From a virus: a stretch of 32,015 nucleotides of DNA. Both the position numbers and the translations under genes were made by a program. Each line of letters starts with the position of its first letter. Within the stretch, counting starts at the first letter, position 1. This document shows positions 14,496 to 23,805 of the stretch, in pieces. The stretch spans positions 1 through 32,015 of IMG/VR virus record IMGVR_UViG_3300027742_000029. The stretch is one strand, 5' to 3'. A model generated the notes under the pieces. The model made no database searches. It had not been told where the DNA came from and saw only the letters and a program-made list of their open reading frames with translations.

Positions 14496-15995
14496 TTAAC
14501 TTTGGGCTGATTGAAATACACATAAAACACTAACTGTAATCATATTAGTCATCCAGTCAGGGCTTAGTTCAACAACCATCCCGTCTTCTTGGTCAAGCTG
14601 AAATCTTCTATTATCGAGAGTTACTGTATCGCCAAGCCTCAAGTCAAACATTTCAGCAAAGCCTACAAATTGATATATTATAAGTTTGCTTGATTTAAGA
14701 TCAAGCAATCTTGTTGCTTCGCTTTCAGCATCATTAGCAGTTATTAAATTGGTGTCTTTTTGGATTGGCTCATCAGTAAGCATATAACCAGAAGCAACTG
14801 AAGAGTTTGTTTTTGTAAACGTAAGCCATTCATCATAAAATAAATCTTTATGGTCTTCTGGTATTCCAGTTTGTAAATTCTGCTGAACTGTATAATTCTT
14901 ACAATACCCAATTTTTATTGCAGCCGACATTTCAGGCAGGGAAGAAACCTTCATGCTATGTTCTTTTATCTTTTGATCATTAATAAGCATTACTGGGCTA
15001 TTAAAATTTGAGTTGATCTGTATAAGCTGCAATAAACCTTCTCTCGACATTACAACTTGCGCGCCAATTGAAGATGCAAGTTGCTGTATCGCTCTTACCA
15101 CTGTCAGCCTTTGTGATGAATAGATACCAATTGGTTGAGGGTTATCAATATCAAACTGAGCTAAATTTGCGGCATCAAGATCGCCTGCTGTAAACCTAGT
15201 GGATGCTAGGCCATAACCTGTTACAATTCGCTCTATAATTTTAGCTATAGTATTCTCATAAGCGGTATCATTATCACCCTGAACGCTTGCGGTTATTTCT
15301 CCTGCTGGCTGTGCAAATAAAGTAAAAGTTCCATTTGGTAAATCTGAGGATTTATTTACAGGAACCCCATTATCCCTAACTTCAATCACGCTTTCTGATG
15401 AAGAGTTATGAAACTGGTATTTATGAGTAGCAACATCAATTAGTAATGGTCTAACGTTGAAGCATTCCCCAAAAGTCAATGGTATTAATCTATCAGCATT
15501 GCTAGATGACCCTCCAAGTTTTACATCTGTCATTGGAGTGTTAAGGCGTTGTAATTTATCTCTAAGCTTGATGTTTATCGAGTTTCTATTTCTTGAGGCA
15601 ATATTAGCTATAGTTCCATTAAAAATAGTTCTAAAATCCGCTCTCGGCCATCCTACATCACCAATTACAATAAGTATATTCTGATTTGTCCAGGCATACT
15701 TAAATAAGTAATCATAATATCCATCACTGTTATCTATTTCAATATCACCAAACTGTAGGCCAGCATTACCAGTTAAGCTAATTTTTTCTGTAAACTTTAC
15801 TCCACCTTTTATTCTTGCCGGATAATTCAGGTTTGGTGGAGTGTCAGTTGGAGAAGTTGTGTAGCCTTTTGTAGAAAAATATATGCTGTCATCGTAAAAA
15901 GACCCTCTACTCTCATAAGAGTATTCTGCCTCAACTAAAACGCATCTTAAAGCTGACTGATCTTTTAGCCATGCTGTAAATTCTTCATCTGTCAT
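14496..15995 (-). CDS. Tail-tip (baseplate hub-like) protein
   Basis: 499 residues from the ATG at 15995 (MTDEEFTAW), preceded by GAGG at 6 bases; a longer ATG at 16043 lies far inside the tape-measure gene. It is a beta-rich protein with NLNYPARIKGG, QFGDIEIDNSDGYYDY, and a hub-like middle with LTFGECFNVRPLL, ending in LRLGDTVTLDNRRFQL. Position right after the tape measure, at the tail tip, and general pattern suggest a tail-associated hub or distal protein. I see no enzymatic motif. It overlaps the tape measure by 11 nt. Confidence 0.6.
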   Translation of the reverse strand: MTDEEFTAWLKDQSALRCVLVEAEYSYESRGSFYDDSIYFSTKGYTTSPTDTPPNLNYPARIKGGVKFTEKISLTGNAGLQFGDIEIDNSDGYYDYLFKYAWTNQNILIVIGDVGWPRADFRTIFNGTIANIASRNRNSINIKLRDKLQRLNTPMTDVKLGGSSSNADRLIPLTFGECFNVRPLLIDVATHKYQFHNSSSESVIEVRDNGVPVNKSSDLPNGTFTLFAQPAGEITASVQGDNDTAYENTIAKIIERIVTGYGLASTRFTAGDLDAANLAQFDIDNPQPIGIYSSQRLTVVRAIQQLASSIGAQVVMSREGLLQLIQINSNFNSPVMLINDQKIKEHSMKVSSLPEMSAAIKIGYCKNYTVQQNLQTGIPEDHKDLFYDEWLTFTKTNSSVASGYMLTDEPIQKDTNLITANDAESEATRLLDLKSSKLIIYQFVGFAEMFDLRLGDTVTLDNRRFQLDQEDGMVVELSPDWMTNMITVSVLCVFQSAQS

Positions 15996-18900
15996 AGTTT
16001 GCCTCAGCCTCAGATTGTTGGCGCCATGATGCAGATTCAGCAATATTTGCCGATTCTTTTACTTCTGATGATATAACATGCGCTGAAATACCAACCACCT
16101 CAGTATTGCTATTTATAGCAGCAACAACCCTAGCAGTCATTTCTGTAATTGCAGCTTCAACATTACTGTTATCAAGCATTCCTCTTGTTGAGGTATTGCT
16201 AGAAATATAACTTGGCAAAGTATTCTCAAGTTCTGGCCCATTTTCACCAACTATACGAAGACCTCCTGGGTGTGAGCCTCCATTGGCAAATAATCTTATA
16301 TCATCATCGTTAAACCCAGAAGCAATAGCCTCTTCTGATCCTTTAAACTGATCTAATACGTCTCCCCTACTAGCACCAGAAGATAACTGATCCATCCAAT
16401 AACTAAGCCCTCCTGCATCAGCTTCTCTCCCAAAACCTTCAGTATAGAGTTGATCTAAGAAACCAGAATCAGTTAATGGTGCTTGTTCTTGTGCTGCATC
16501 ATACGCTGCTTGGGCATCTTGAAGTGATAAGCTTTCATTTATTCTTGAAAGAAGATCGTTAGCAATAATAAACTGGTCATATTGATCTGTAATTATTTGT
16601 AAAGTTTCTTTTTCAATTTCTGCCGAATTAAATGCTAAAGTTCCAGACATTTCTAGCGCTTCTTTCACCCTATCAAAATCAGTTGTGTACTGAGCGCCAG
16701 ATGCATTTACAGTTCTGCTTTCCTGCAAGAATTTTTCTGAAGATGGTATAAGGTTTGCTAAAGCGTCTTGATCTCCAGTCATAGCTTTTTGGAAAGTGCT
16801 CTCGAAATCTTGCTCTGCTACGCTAAGCCTTTCCATATTAGTAAGAGGGGATAGTTCTGATAAAGATAAATCAGCAGAAGCACTCCTTAAAGCATTTCCT
16901 AAATCAATAAACTTATCTATATAATCTTGCTTTGAATCCATCTCCCTTTCATATGCATCTGCCAAGTCAGAAGTTGATCTTGCCAAGTTATCTTGAAGTT
17001 CTGATATAGAAGTTGCGCTTTCATAAACTCCAATACCAAGACTTGCCATTGCTTTTTCAAGTTCTACAAATGTAGGTGCAAGCTTGACAGCTTGTGCAAA
17101 TGCGGTTTGTCCACTTTCAGTAGTTAAATCGAGAGCGTCTATATAAGCTCTCAAATCAGACCCGCTACTTACAGTCGCACTAAACTCGTTGTTAAAATCT
17201 TGAATTGCTTGGCTATATCCACCTAATGAATTGTTTGCCTTCTCAGTAGCAGAATAAAGATTATCATAATAATAGTCAATAGATTCTGTTAATTCGCTAA
17301 GGCTGCCAAAAGCCTGAACTATATTATCAGATGCAACAAGGCTTTCAACTGACACATCTTGAATTGAAAGCCCAAGTTTATTGAACACTCCATTCATTAT
17401 CAAGAATTCAGATTGCACTCTTGTCAGGGTATTACCTAAAACTTCCCCTTCTTGTATTAGATCATAAAATGGGGCAATGTCGATCATTTCCCCAGTCATT
17501 TCCTCAACTTTTATCTGCCAAGCTTCAGCAAAATCATTTATAGCATTATCAACATCTGCTGCGTTTACTTTATCGAATTCTGCTGACCCAAAGAAAGTTG
17601 GCCCCCAATTGGCATCTTTGCCTGCCGATTTTCCTCCAAGCGTTTGTCCTGTTAGATTAACATTTGTTCCAAGAAGACTGTATAGCCTTGTTAGCCCAGT
17701 ATCAGTTGTCGCTGCCATTTCAGCCATAGAATTAGACATATCAATGCCAGCTTGACCAGTTCTTTTCTGGTAAGCTGTTATTTCAAGCCCTGATTCGCCA
17801 AAAGCTTTTTGCCCAGGTAATTGAGACCCAGGCTCTGTAACAAAACCTAAAGACGTCCTTTTCTTTCCATCGCCTCCAAGTGCGGAATCAATAAGGCCTC
17901 CAGTAAAACTTCCAAGAAAAGCACCGGGTGGCCCCCAGTAAGAACCAATAACACCTCCTATAACTTTACCAAGATCGCTTTGTGCTTCTTTGCCAAAGAT
18001 TTCACTACCAGCTTTACCCCCTGCGAAACTTCCAGCAACACCTGCTCCTGCTGTATATAAAGACCCAAGAGCGATATTTCCTCCACCAGCTTGTGTAAGA
18101 GTACTTCCGAAATTATCAACACCTGTGCTTGCACCCCAAAAACCTCTTTCCGAAAGAGCAAAAGATATTTCATCAAGGCTTGACTGTATAGCATAGCTAG
18201 GAGCAGCTAAAAACTCCCCAGTCTTTAATACGTTTAATCCTTCTTTTGCATAATTTAATATGCTATCTCCAGACCCTCCAGAAGCCTCGCCTAATGCACT
18301 TGATCCTTGACCAATCCCAAGCAAAGAGGTTAAATCTGCACCTAAATTTACGATAAAATCCTTAGCTGCAAGGCGTATTAAATCCTTCAGCATATCATCA
18401 ATCATATCCTTGAAGCTTTCTCCAAGGTCATCAAACGCACTTGTTCCTTCAGACAAGAAGTTTACAAAAGCATCATCAGTTTCGTTTAGGAATTTCTCGG
18501 TATATCCAGCTACAGTTTCATAAACCGTTCCTATTGATTGTTCATAATCCCTAAGACCTCTTGCTAAACCAGCTTGTGCACCTTCAAGAATAGTATAGCT
18601 GCCAGTAAGAGCTGCTGCGCTTTCTACTGAGTTGCGAAGCTGTATATCTATTTGTTCTTGAGCATAAACTACTTCTTCAGCAGACAGTGTTAAATCTTTT
18701 TGTGCATCATCTAAATATGCAAGCGAATCCCTTGCTGTTCTTTCTGCTGCAAGCCTTTTTGAAAAGCTGTTTTCTAAATCTCTTGTGTATAAACCTGTTA
18801 CGACGTCTTTTTGTCTTTCATAAGACTTTGTAAGAGCATCGGTAGCCTCAACTTGCGTCATCTGCAACTTTGAAGTTTTTGTTCCAGAATCCCTATAATA

Positions 18901-21387
18901 TTCATCAAGCTTTACTTGTTTCCTAGTTTGTTCATCTGTGAGGTCTGACAATCTCTTTTTATACTGAGAATAAGCATCGTTATTCTGTCTTCCGCCACCA
19001 ATCAATTTTTGTACTGCCGAATCAGTCTTATCTATTGCTATTTTTATCCCTTCTTCTGCTGCGGCATTTTCATTTAAGATTAAATTTGCTTCTTGAAGTT
19101 TTGTTAATCCGCCAGTATCTCCAACTGATACTTCAGGCATATCAAGCTCGATTCTACCTCTTTCTCTTTGAGTGCGTATCTTTTTCAAAGTATCAGAATG
19201 CTTCTTTTCAATATCGATTATTTTTCCAGAATAAACCCTCTTTTCCATGAGAGTTTTTGTATCTATGTTAATAGAAAGCTGTTGGTTTTCCATAATACTA
19301 TTTATAGCTTTCCTATCAATCTCAGCTATTTTTTCTGCTGTTCGCTTTCTTTCAGCAATAATCATCAAGTCTGCTCTTTCTCGCGATCTAGGAGCAATCT
19401 TCTCTTTTGTTGTTGACTCAATAGCTTGTATTCTTAGCCTTAAAAGCTCTTTTTCCCCTTCTTTATCAGCCCCGCCAATCGACTCAAAGAATTTCTTTGC
19501 GCGCCTTTCTGTTTTCTGACTTATAAGCTCTTCCATATGAGCGTCTGCCGCAAGTCTATTCTTCCTATTTGTCTCAGCCTCTTGAAGCGTCTTCCCTCCA
19601 CGGCTTATGAAGTCCGCAAGCTCTTTTGTTTTATCTTTATGGATTTTTAAATATTTATCATAATTTTCTTCTGTTAGTTGTAGTATTTGATCTGAGTCAG
19701 GGTCTTGAAAAGTTATCGCTTCTACAAACCAAGAGTCGCCTCTAGGTTTATACTTTTTAAGTGCTTCTCCTAGACTGCTTATGTTTTTGCTCATCTTTTC
19801 GATTTTTTCGAAAAAACTATCGCCTATTGAGTTTGTAACTACAGTAAGCCAGAATGCCATATTGTCAAGAACCTGTTTAAAGCGTTCTGTTTCAACAACC
19901 TTGTTAAGAAACAACTCCCAAGCCGTAGAAAGAGAATTTATTTTAGCTTCTACAGTTCCAATTGCCCCAGGAATCCCCTCAATATTATTTTTAAGTTCTT
20001 CAATAGCTTCAATAATCCTGCTATTTGTAATCAAACCCTGAGACGAAAGTTCTTTTAATGATAAAGTTGTATCGCCAAACACTTTCCTTAAAGCAACAGT
20101 AAGCAATGGTAAGTTTTCAGTTACAGACCTGTATTCATCACCCATTAATCGCCCAGCAGACATTGCCTGCGTGATCTGGATTAATGCACCAGTCATTTCT
20201 TGTGTTGAGGTACCAGTTATCCTTGCGCTTTTAACAATAGTTGATGCCCAGTCTGTCATTGTATCTATGCTAAAAGCTCTATCTGTTGCAACTGCAAATC
20301 TAGTAACGATTTTTCCAAGGTCTTGTATTTTTATCCCTGTCTCAAGAGCTACTTCTGATATTTTTCTAAGCCCGTCTGCATCACCAGTAAGAACCCTCAT
20401 CTTTTGGCCTAAAAGATCAATTGCTTCTGATGTTTTTGATATATTTGTCCATGCTCTAACAGCAGCGATAGCTACATAAAGTGCCAAAGAAGCTCTTGTT
20501 GCAACACTCATAGCCCTAGCTATTTTTGCAAATGAGTTCATAGACCTATTTGCTTTGATTACGCTTTTTGTGTAGCGGTCAAGCTTTGCTGCTGCCTGCT
20601 CTGAGGTTAGTGCGCCATTTCTTTGTAAAAAGTTAAGTTCTGATTGAACTTTTGCAAGCTCTTTTTGCGCTCTATATTGTTTGTCATACTTTGCAAGCAA
20701 TCTATCAATTGTTGTGTTTGATCTTTTTAATGCAGCCTCAGATTTCTTACTTTCTGCATTTGCCTTCTTTTCTGCTGCAACTTTTTCTTTATAGGCTGTT
20801 GTTGATGCCCTTATAGCAATCATTTCTTTTTTAAATAATGCTACTGCTGATTTCTTTGTTTGCAGACCAGCAGCTACAGTAAGGTTTAAATCGTTCCTTG
20901 CCTTTTTAGCTCTTGCAAGTGCTCTTGCATTTTCATCATATCGTTGGTTTAATTGTACAACATACTTTTTTAACTTTTCTCCTTCTAACCTTGATTGTTT
21001 CTCTACATCAACTTTTTTCTCTAACTGGATTATCTGTAGCTTTAAGCCAATTTTTCTCTTTGTTTCTTCTTCAGTCAACTCCCTTGTTGCTCTTTCAAGC
21101 TTATTGTACGAACTTACAGCTTCTTTAAGAGCGACTTCTGATTTAGCAACCCCCTTCTCCATAGAGTGAAGGCTAGCAACAGCACTTCTAAGAGATAAGT
21201 TTAGCTTCTGAGTTGACTTCTCATATTGCCTGAATACGTTTTTTGCCCCTCCTTGGGTAACATCGTGAACCTTCTGTTGAAACTGCTCGAGAATTCCAGA
21301 TGACTTACGCACTTCTTTGCCAAACCCAGAAGCTTGGGCAGTTGCTTTTTCAGCATCTAATACTATTTTTGTGTAAAAATCAGTCAT
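15985..21387 (-). CDS. Tape measure protein with C-terminal DUF4214-like segment
   Basis: 1800 residues. Residues 1-300 are long coiled coils; a transmembrane-like or Ala-rich helix is near 300, then the tape-measure N-terminal domain core (GLRKISEVALETGI, MTGALIQITQAMSAG, RSVTENLPLLTVALR; about 345-480). A glycine-rich hydrophobic stretch lies near 1110-1180 (AGAGVAGSFAGG, GGVIGSYWGPPGAF). The C-terminus has a DUF4214-like block LYTEGFGREADAGGLSYW near 1647-1665 and VGENGPEL near 1713-1720. In the known rule of roughly 0.15 nm per residue the tail would be some 250-270 nm; this is inference. It scaffolds tail tube assembly and sets tail length. Its start follows the chaperone extension by 20 nt. 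Confidence 0.93.
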   Translation of the reverse strand: MTDFYTKIVLDAEKATAQASGFGKEVRKSSGILEQFQQKVHDVTQGGAKNVFRQYEKSTQKLNLSLRSAVASLHSMEKGVAKSEVALKEAVSSYNKLERATRELTEEETKRKIGLKLQIIQLEKKVDVEKQSRLEGEKLKKYVVQLNQRYDENARALARAKKARNDLNLTVAAGLQTKKSAVALFKKEMIAIRASTTAYKEKVAAEKKANAESKKSEAALKRSNTTIDRLLAKYDKQYRAQKELAKVQSELNFLQRNGALTSEQAAAKLDRYTKSVIKANRSMNSFAKIARAMSVATRASLALYVAIAAVRAWTNISKTSEAIDLLGQKMRVLTGDADGLRKISEVALETGIKIQDLGKIVTRFAVATDRAFSIDTMTDWASTIVKSARITGTSTQEMTGALIQITQAMSAGRLMGDEYRSVTENLPLLTVALRKVFGDTTLSLKELSSQGLITNSRIIEAIEELKNNIEGIPGAIGTVEAKINSLSTAWELFLNKVVETERFKQVLDNMAFWLTVVTNSIGDSFFEKIEKMSKNISSLGEALKKYKPRGDSWFVEAITFQDPDSDQILQLTEENYDKYLKIHKDKTKELADFISRGGKTLQEAETNRKNRLAADAHMEELISQKTERRAKKFFESIGGADKEGEKELLRLRIQAIESTTKEKIAPRSRERADLMIIAERKRTAEKIAEIDRKAINSIMENQQLSINIDTKTLMEKRVYSGKIIDIEKKHSDTLKKIRTQRERGRIELDMPEVSVGDTGGLTKLQEANLILNENAAAEEGIKIAIDKTDSAVQKLIGGGRQNNDAYSQYKKRLSDLTDEQTRKQVKLDEYYRDSGTKTSKLQMTQVEATDALTKSYERQKDVVTGLYTRDLENSFSKRLAAERTARDSLAYLDDAQKDLTLSAEEVVYAQEQIDIQLRNSVESAAALTGSYTILEGAQAGLARGLRDYEQSIGTVYETVAGYTEKFLNETDDAFVNFLSEGTSAFDDLGESFKDMIDDMLKDLIRLAAKDFIVNLGADLTSLLGIGQGSSALGEASGGSGDSILNYAKEGLNVLKTGEFLAAPSYAIQSSLDEISFALSERGFWGASTGVDNFGSTLTQAGGGNIALGSLYTAGAGVAGSFAGGKAGSEIFGKEAQSDLGKVIGGVIGSYWGPPGAFLGSFTGGLIDSALGGDGKKRTSLGFVTEPGSQLPGQKAFGESGLEITAYQKRTGQAGIDMSNSMAEMAATTDTGLTRLYSLLGTNVNLTGQTLGGKSAGKDANWGPTFFGSAEFDKVNAADVDNAINDFAEAWQIKVEEMTGEMIDIAPFYDLIQEGEVLGNTLTRVQSEFLIMNGVFNKLGLSIQDVSVESLVASDNIVQAFGSLSELTESIDYYYDNLYSATEKANNSLGGYSQAIQDFNNEFSATVSSGSDLRAYIDALDLTTESGQTAFAQAVKLAPTFVELEKAMASLGIGVYESATSISELQDNLARSTSDLADAYEREMDSKQDYIDKFIDLGNALRSASADLSLSELSPLTNMERLSVAEQDFESTFQKAMTGDQDALANLIPSSEKFLQESRTVNASGAQYTTDFDRVKEALEMSGTLAFNSAEIEKETLQIITDQYDQFIIANDLLSRINESLSLQDAQAAYDAAQEQAPLTDSGFLDQLYTEGFGREADAGGLSYWMDQLSSGASRGDVLDQFKGSEEAIASGFNDDDIRLFANGGSHPGGLRIVGENGPELENTLPSYISSNTSTRGMLDNSNVEAAITEMTARVVAAINSNTEVVGISAHVISSEVKESANIAESASWRQQSEAEANYDR

Positions 21388-21407
21388 AGTTTTTACTGCC
21401 CTAAGAT

Positions 21408-21740
21408 TTAGGTTTCAGCCTCTCTTTTCTTTTTTATATTCCTATTGTTTATGCTATTTATTGCATAAATAACACCAACAAACTCTGAAAAACTACCTAT
21501 CAAGCCGAAACTGTCGGAATATGCTTTTAAGTCAGACAATGGGATGGCACCTGACTCCGTTCTTGAGTTAGACAAGACGCCATAAGCCTCAGAGAACCAA
21601 CTGTGCCAAGGGTCTCTTTTTGGTATATGGTCTAATGGCGTCTCTTCTCCATTCCTTTTAAGCTCTTCGAACGTTTTTATATGCTCGCCGTATTCGATTC
21701 TCCATTCTTCTAGGCGGGCAATTTTACAATAGTTTCTTCC
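21408..21740 (-). CDS. Tail chaperone T extension, startless, reached by -1 frameshift
   Basis: In the -1 frame relative to the upstream chaperone gene, an open frame runs from just after a TGA (21743-21741) to TAA (21410-21408). The last 98 codons before the TAA, starting at TGG 21704, read WRIEYGEHIKTFEELKRNGE and continue to a C-terminus with LSDLKAYSDSFGLIGSFSEF. There is no ATG or GTG and only one late TTG, so it cannot be started alone. It lies between chaperone and tape measure, exactly where phage lambda-type G-T extensions are found. The shift must happen between 21740 and 21713. The best site is A AAA TTG at 21725-21719, which is not a standard heptamer because TTG does not re-pair well. 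The product would be a longer chaperone. Confidence 0.75.
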   Translation of the reverse strand, partial: GRNYCKIARLEEWRIEYGEHIKTFEELKRNGEETPLDHIPKRDPWHSWFSEAYGVLSNSRTESGAIPLSDLKAYSDSFGLIGSFSEFVGVIYAINSINNRNIKKKREAET

Positions 21741-22105
21741 TCATTTGACCTCATATAGTTGTCAATATTTTCACTAAATTTAGTGATTGCATCCATTACG
21801 TCTCTATCATCTCGCAATAAAGATTCTGCATTTGGCACAGAATATTTCCATTCTTTGCCATCAATATCAACAAGGTCTTCCCATCCAACAAGTATTGTCT
21901 TGGCAAAACATGCGATCATTAAGTTATCAGCAACGCCATCATCCATACGGCCTTCATCAAACTCTGTTTTGTAAGGTTTTATAACCTCGCGAAACATCTT
22001 TTTAAACTTTGTGTTATTTGATCTTGCTACAAACAATGTTACTCCACGGTAAATGAACTTGGAGCCATCTATTTCAGCTAAATTATCTATCGGTGTAAGT
22101 TTCAT
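21710..22105 (-). CDS. Tail assembly chaperone (G-like short form)
   Basis: 131 residues, the typical length, lying between the major tail protein and the tape measure, as in most siphoviruses. It begins MKLTPIDNLAEIDGSKF, has a FKKMFREVIKPYKTEFDEG helix and an IACFAKTILVGWEDL segment (about 65-80), like other tail chaperones. It likely binds the tape measure and recruits tube subunits; the long frameshifted form adds the T part. ACAGGA precedes the ATG. Function is by position, size and the linked extension. Confidence 0.8.
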   Translation of the reverse strand: MKLTPIDNLAEIDGSKFIYRGVTLFVARSNNTKFKKMFREVIKPYKTEFDEGRMDDGVADNLMIACFAKTILVGWEDLVDIDGKEWKYSVPNAESLLRDDRDVMDAITKFSENIDNYMRSNEEETIVKLPA

Positions 22106-22145
22106 AATTTTTCCTGTGTGTTTTTGATTTTTCCCTGTGTGTTAT
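22103..22145 (-). repeat. Tandem direct repeat carrying the chaperone gene's ribosome site
   Basis: On the - strand, AACACACAGGGAAAAAT and AACACACAGGAAAAATT lie one after the other, separated by a few bases, just before the ATG at 22105. The second copy carries the working AGGA and the first is a near duplicate placed 20 bases upstream. Confidence 0.6.
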
Positions 22146-22153
22146 GAATAAGA

Positions 22154-22186
22154 GGCAGGACTGCCCACAGAAAAAACAGCCCTGCC
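22154..22186 (-). terminator. Stem-loop after major tail protein, weak terminator or mRNA stabiliser
   Basis: A 10-bp stem pairs 22154-22163 with 22177-22186 (one G-U on the - strand) with a 13-base loop. It lies 24 bases after the tail tube stop. The - strand tail after the stem is TCTTATTC, too poor in T for a strong terminator. It could reduce expression of downstream genes relative to the highly made tail tube, or protect its mRNA end. Confidence 0.5.
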
Positions 22187-22210
22187 AATCTCTAGCCAAA
22201 GCTAAAGTCT

Positions 22211-23377
22211 TTATGCGTCAATGCGAGAAAACTTAATCATGTAATCGCCATCTGCATCACGCAAACCTTTCAAAGTTCCAGACTGCATTAAGAATGCATC
22301 TTTACCAGAAACAGGCGTGTCCAAAGTTTCAAATTTACATTTTGGAATGTTCAAGCCAATGCTGTTTCCATCGCCATCTGTCAAAATGATAGTAATATCA
22401 AAAGAAGATGCGGCAAGGAATTTATTGTATAAATCTAAGTTGTTGAAGTAAACTTCAGTGTTGCCAGTAACCATTAAGCTAAATGCTGCAAGGTCACATG
22501 CACCAAGAGTTCCGATTGCTTTTGCTGCATTGATCTGATTATCAATGGTTAAATCGAGGCTTGAAAAAGTACATGAACCAAGAGTTACACCACCAACACG
22601 GATAACACCAACACTAGAAACAGAGTTCATGATAGTGTAAGCAGGAGTTTCAATATCAGCTTGTTCGCCAGTTAAAGGTGTTGATCTAGCTTCTTCGGTA
22701 AGCCCAACAATACCAATAGAACCATTCAATATGCTACCAGTAGCAAAGTTGAAATTCATGGTGTTTACAGCACAACCTTTATAATACCATCTGTAAGTGT
22801 TTCCTTCAGTTGTAGCAGTCTTACGAATAGTATATCCTTCGATTTCATCTGCTCCATTTGTCCTGATTTCTGTAGTTGTTACAACCAAATCAGTTAGAGC
22901 AGCAGTCGCTCCAGTGGCAGGATAAACTGTTACTTCGTTAGTTCCAGAAGCAACAATAACATAAGGCCCATCAATTGTTGAATCAGTTACTGATGAAAGC
23001 CTTACAACGTCACCAATAAGGCATACAGCTTCAATTCCAGTATCACCGATGATAGTATTATCACCAGTTCCATCGTTAGTTACTGCTGTTAATGAAATAG
23101 CTCTTGTTGTTGTGTTCATTAAAACAGAAGCCATAAAATCTTGGTATGGCTCATATGAAAGTTCGTAGTTGAGATCACCAGAAATCTCACCATCAACAAC
23201 AACTAAATCATCTGTCTGGCGATCAGATCGAATAACCTCTGATACCGCAGTTGTAATGTTGTTTACTGGTGATCCACCAGTTGTAGGCAAGATAGTAAAC
23301 TGTGGAGTGGCATTTGTTGTGCCAAATACAGTTTCTTTTGAGTATGCTATATCGGTATAATTCGTGCTTGCGACCAT
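22211..23377 (-). CDS. Major tail (tube) protein
   Basis: 388 residues. The N-terminus, SKETVFGTTNATPQFTILP near 13-31, is typical of phage tail tube proteins, with SEVIRSDRQTDDLVVVDGEISGDLNYELSYEP split over residues 45-78. A middle insertion rich in Thr and Gly (about 95-175) looks like an added Ig-like or decoration segment. It forms the tail tube around the tape measure. GGAGAAAG is strong before the ATG, and a stem-loop follows the stop. Confidence 0.85.
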   Translation of the reverse strand: MVASTNYTDIAYSKETVFGTTNATPQFTILPTTGGSPVNNITTAVSEVIRSDRQTDDLVVVDGEISGDLNYELSYEPYQDFMASVLMNTTTRAISLTAVTNDGTGDNTIIGDTGIEAVCLIGDVVRLSSVTDSTIDGPYVIVASGTNEVTVYPATGATAALTDLVVTTTEIRTNGADEIEGYTIRKTATTEGNTYRWYYKGCAVNTMNFNFATGSILNGSIGIVGLTEEARSTPLTGEQADIETPAYTIMNSVSSVGVIRVGGVTLGSCTFSSLDLTIDNQINAAKAIGTLGACDLAAFSLMVTGNTEVYFNNLDLYNKFLAASSFDITIILTDGDGNSIGLNIPKCKFETLDTPVSGKDAFLMQSGTLKGLRDADGDYMIKFSRIDA

Positions 23378-23400
23378 AATCTTTCTCCAAAAATATATTT

Positions 23401-23796
23401 TTAAACTTCATCTGACAAATAAGGTACATCTACAATCAGAACGTACCGACCACCTTCTTCCTTCCCCGCCCTTCTAGCTTCTGACGCATAAGTAAACAAA
23501 TTAACATCAGATAAGTTATCCATTATTTGACCAATTGCATCAGCATATGAATATGCAGCACCTGATCCTGTATTTTGTTTTGCATAAATAACAATTGAAA
23601 AAACACCTTCATGTCTTTTTCTTCCATTTCCAACTATTGCATTATAAGTTACATTATTTATCATTCTTATTTCAACAAAATAATCATGCAATTTATCATC
23701 AAAAGGAACGTTATCATATTTTATTGGCGTTCTTTCTGCCCAACCAGATATAAATATCTCTTCTAGCTTTGCTCTTGTGCCATCAAGATTAGGCAT
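23401..23796 (-). CDS. Tail terminator/completion protein
   Basis: 131 residues at the place of the tail terminator gene, between the gp10-like protein and the tail tube. Predicted alpha/beta features: an N-terminal helix (RAKLEEIFISGW), strand YFVEIRMI, GVFSIVIYAKQNTGSG, the helix YSYADAIGQIMDNL and strand YVLIVDVPYL. This is the pattern of DUF4128/gpU-like terminator proteins that cap the tail and join it to the head. AGGGGTG precedes the ATG. Confidence 0.7.
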   Translation of the reverse strand: MPNLDGTRAKLEEIFISGWAERTPIKYDNVPFDDKLHDYFVEIRMINNVTYNAIVGNGRKRHEGVFSIVIYAKQNTGSGAAYSYADAIGQIMDNLSDVNLFTYASEARRAGKEEGGRYVLIVDVPYLSDEV

Positions 23797-23805
23797 TATT
23801 CACCC

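Noticed and set aside
15995-16043. Longer start for the tail-tip gene (16043)
   Set aside because: It lies 58 bases inside the tape-measure gene and has no ribosome site, while 15995 has GAGG at proper distance.
19035-19519. Cluster of open frames on the + strand inside the tape measure
   Set aside because: They are antisense to a long coiled-coil gene, overlap each other in several frames and give hydrophobic low-complexity products with no start signals.
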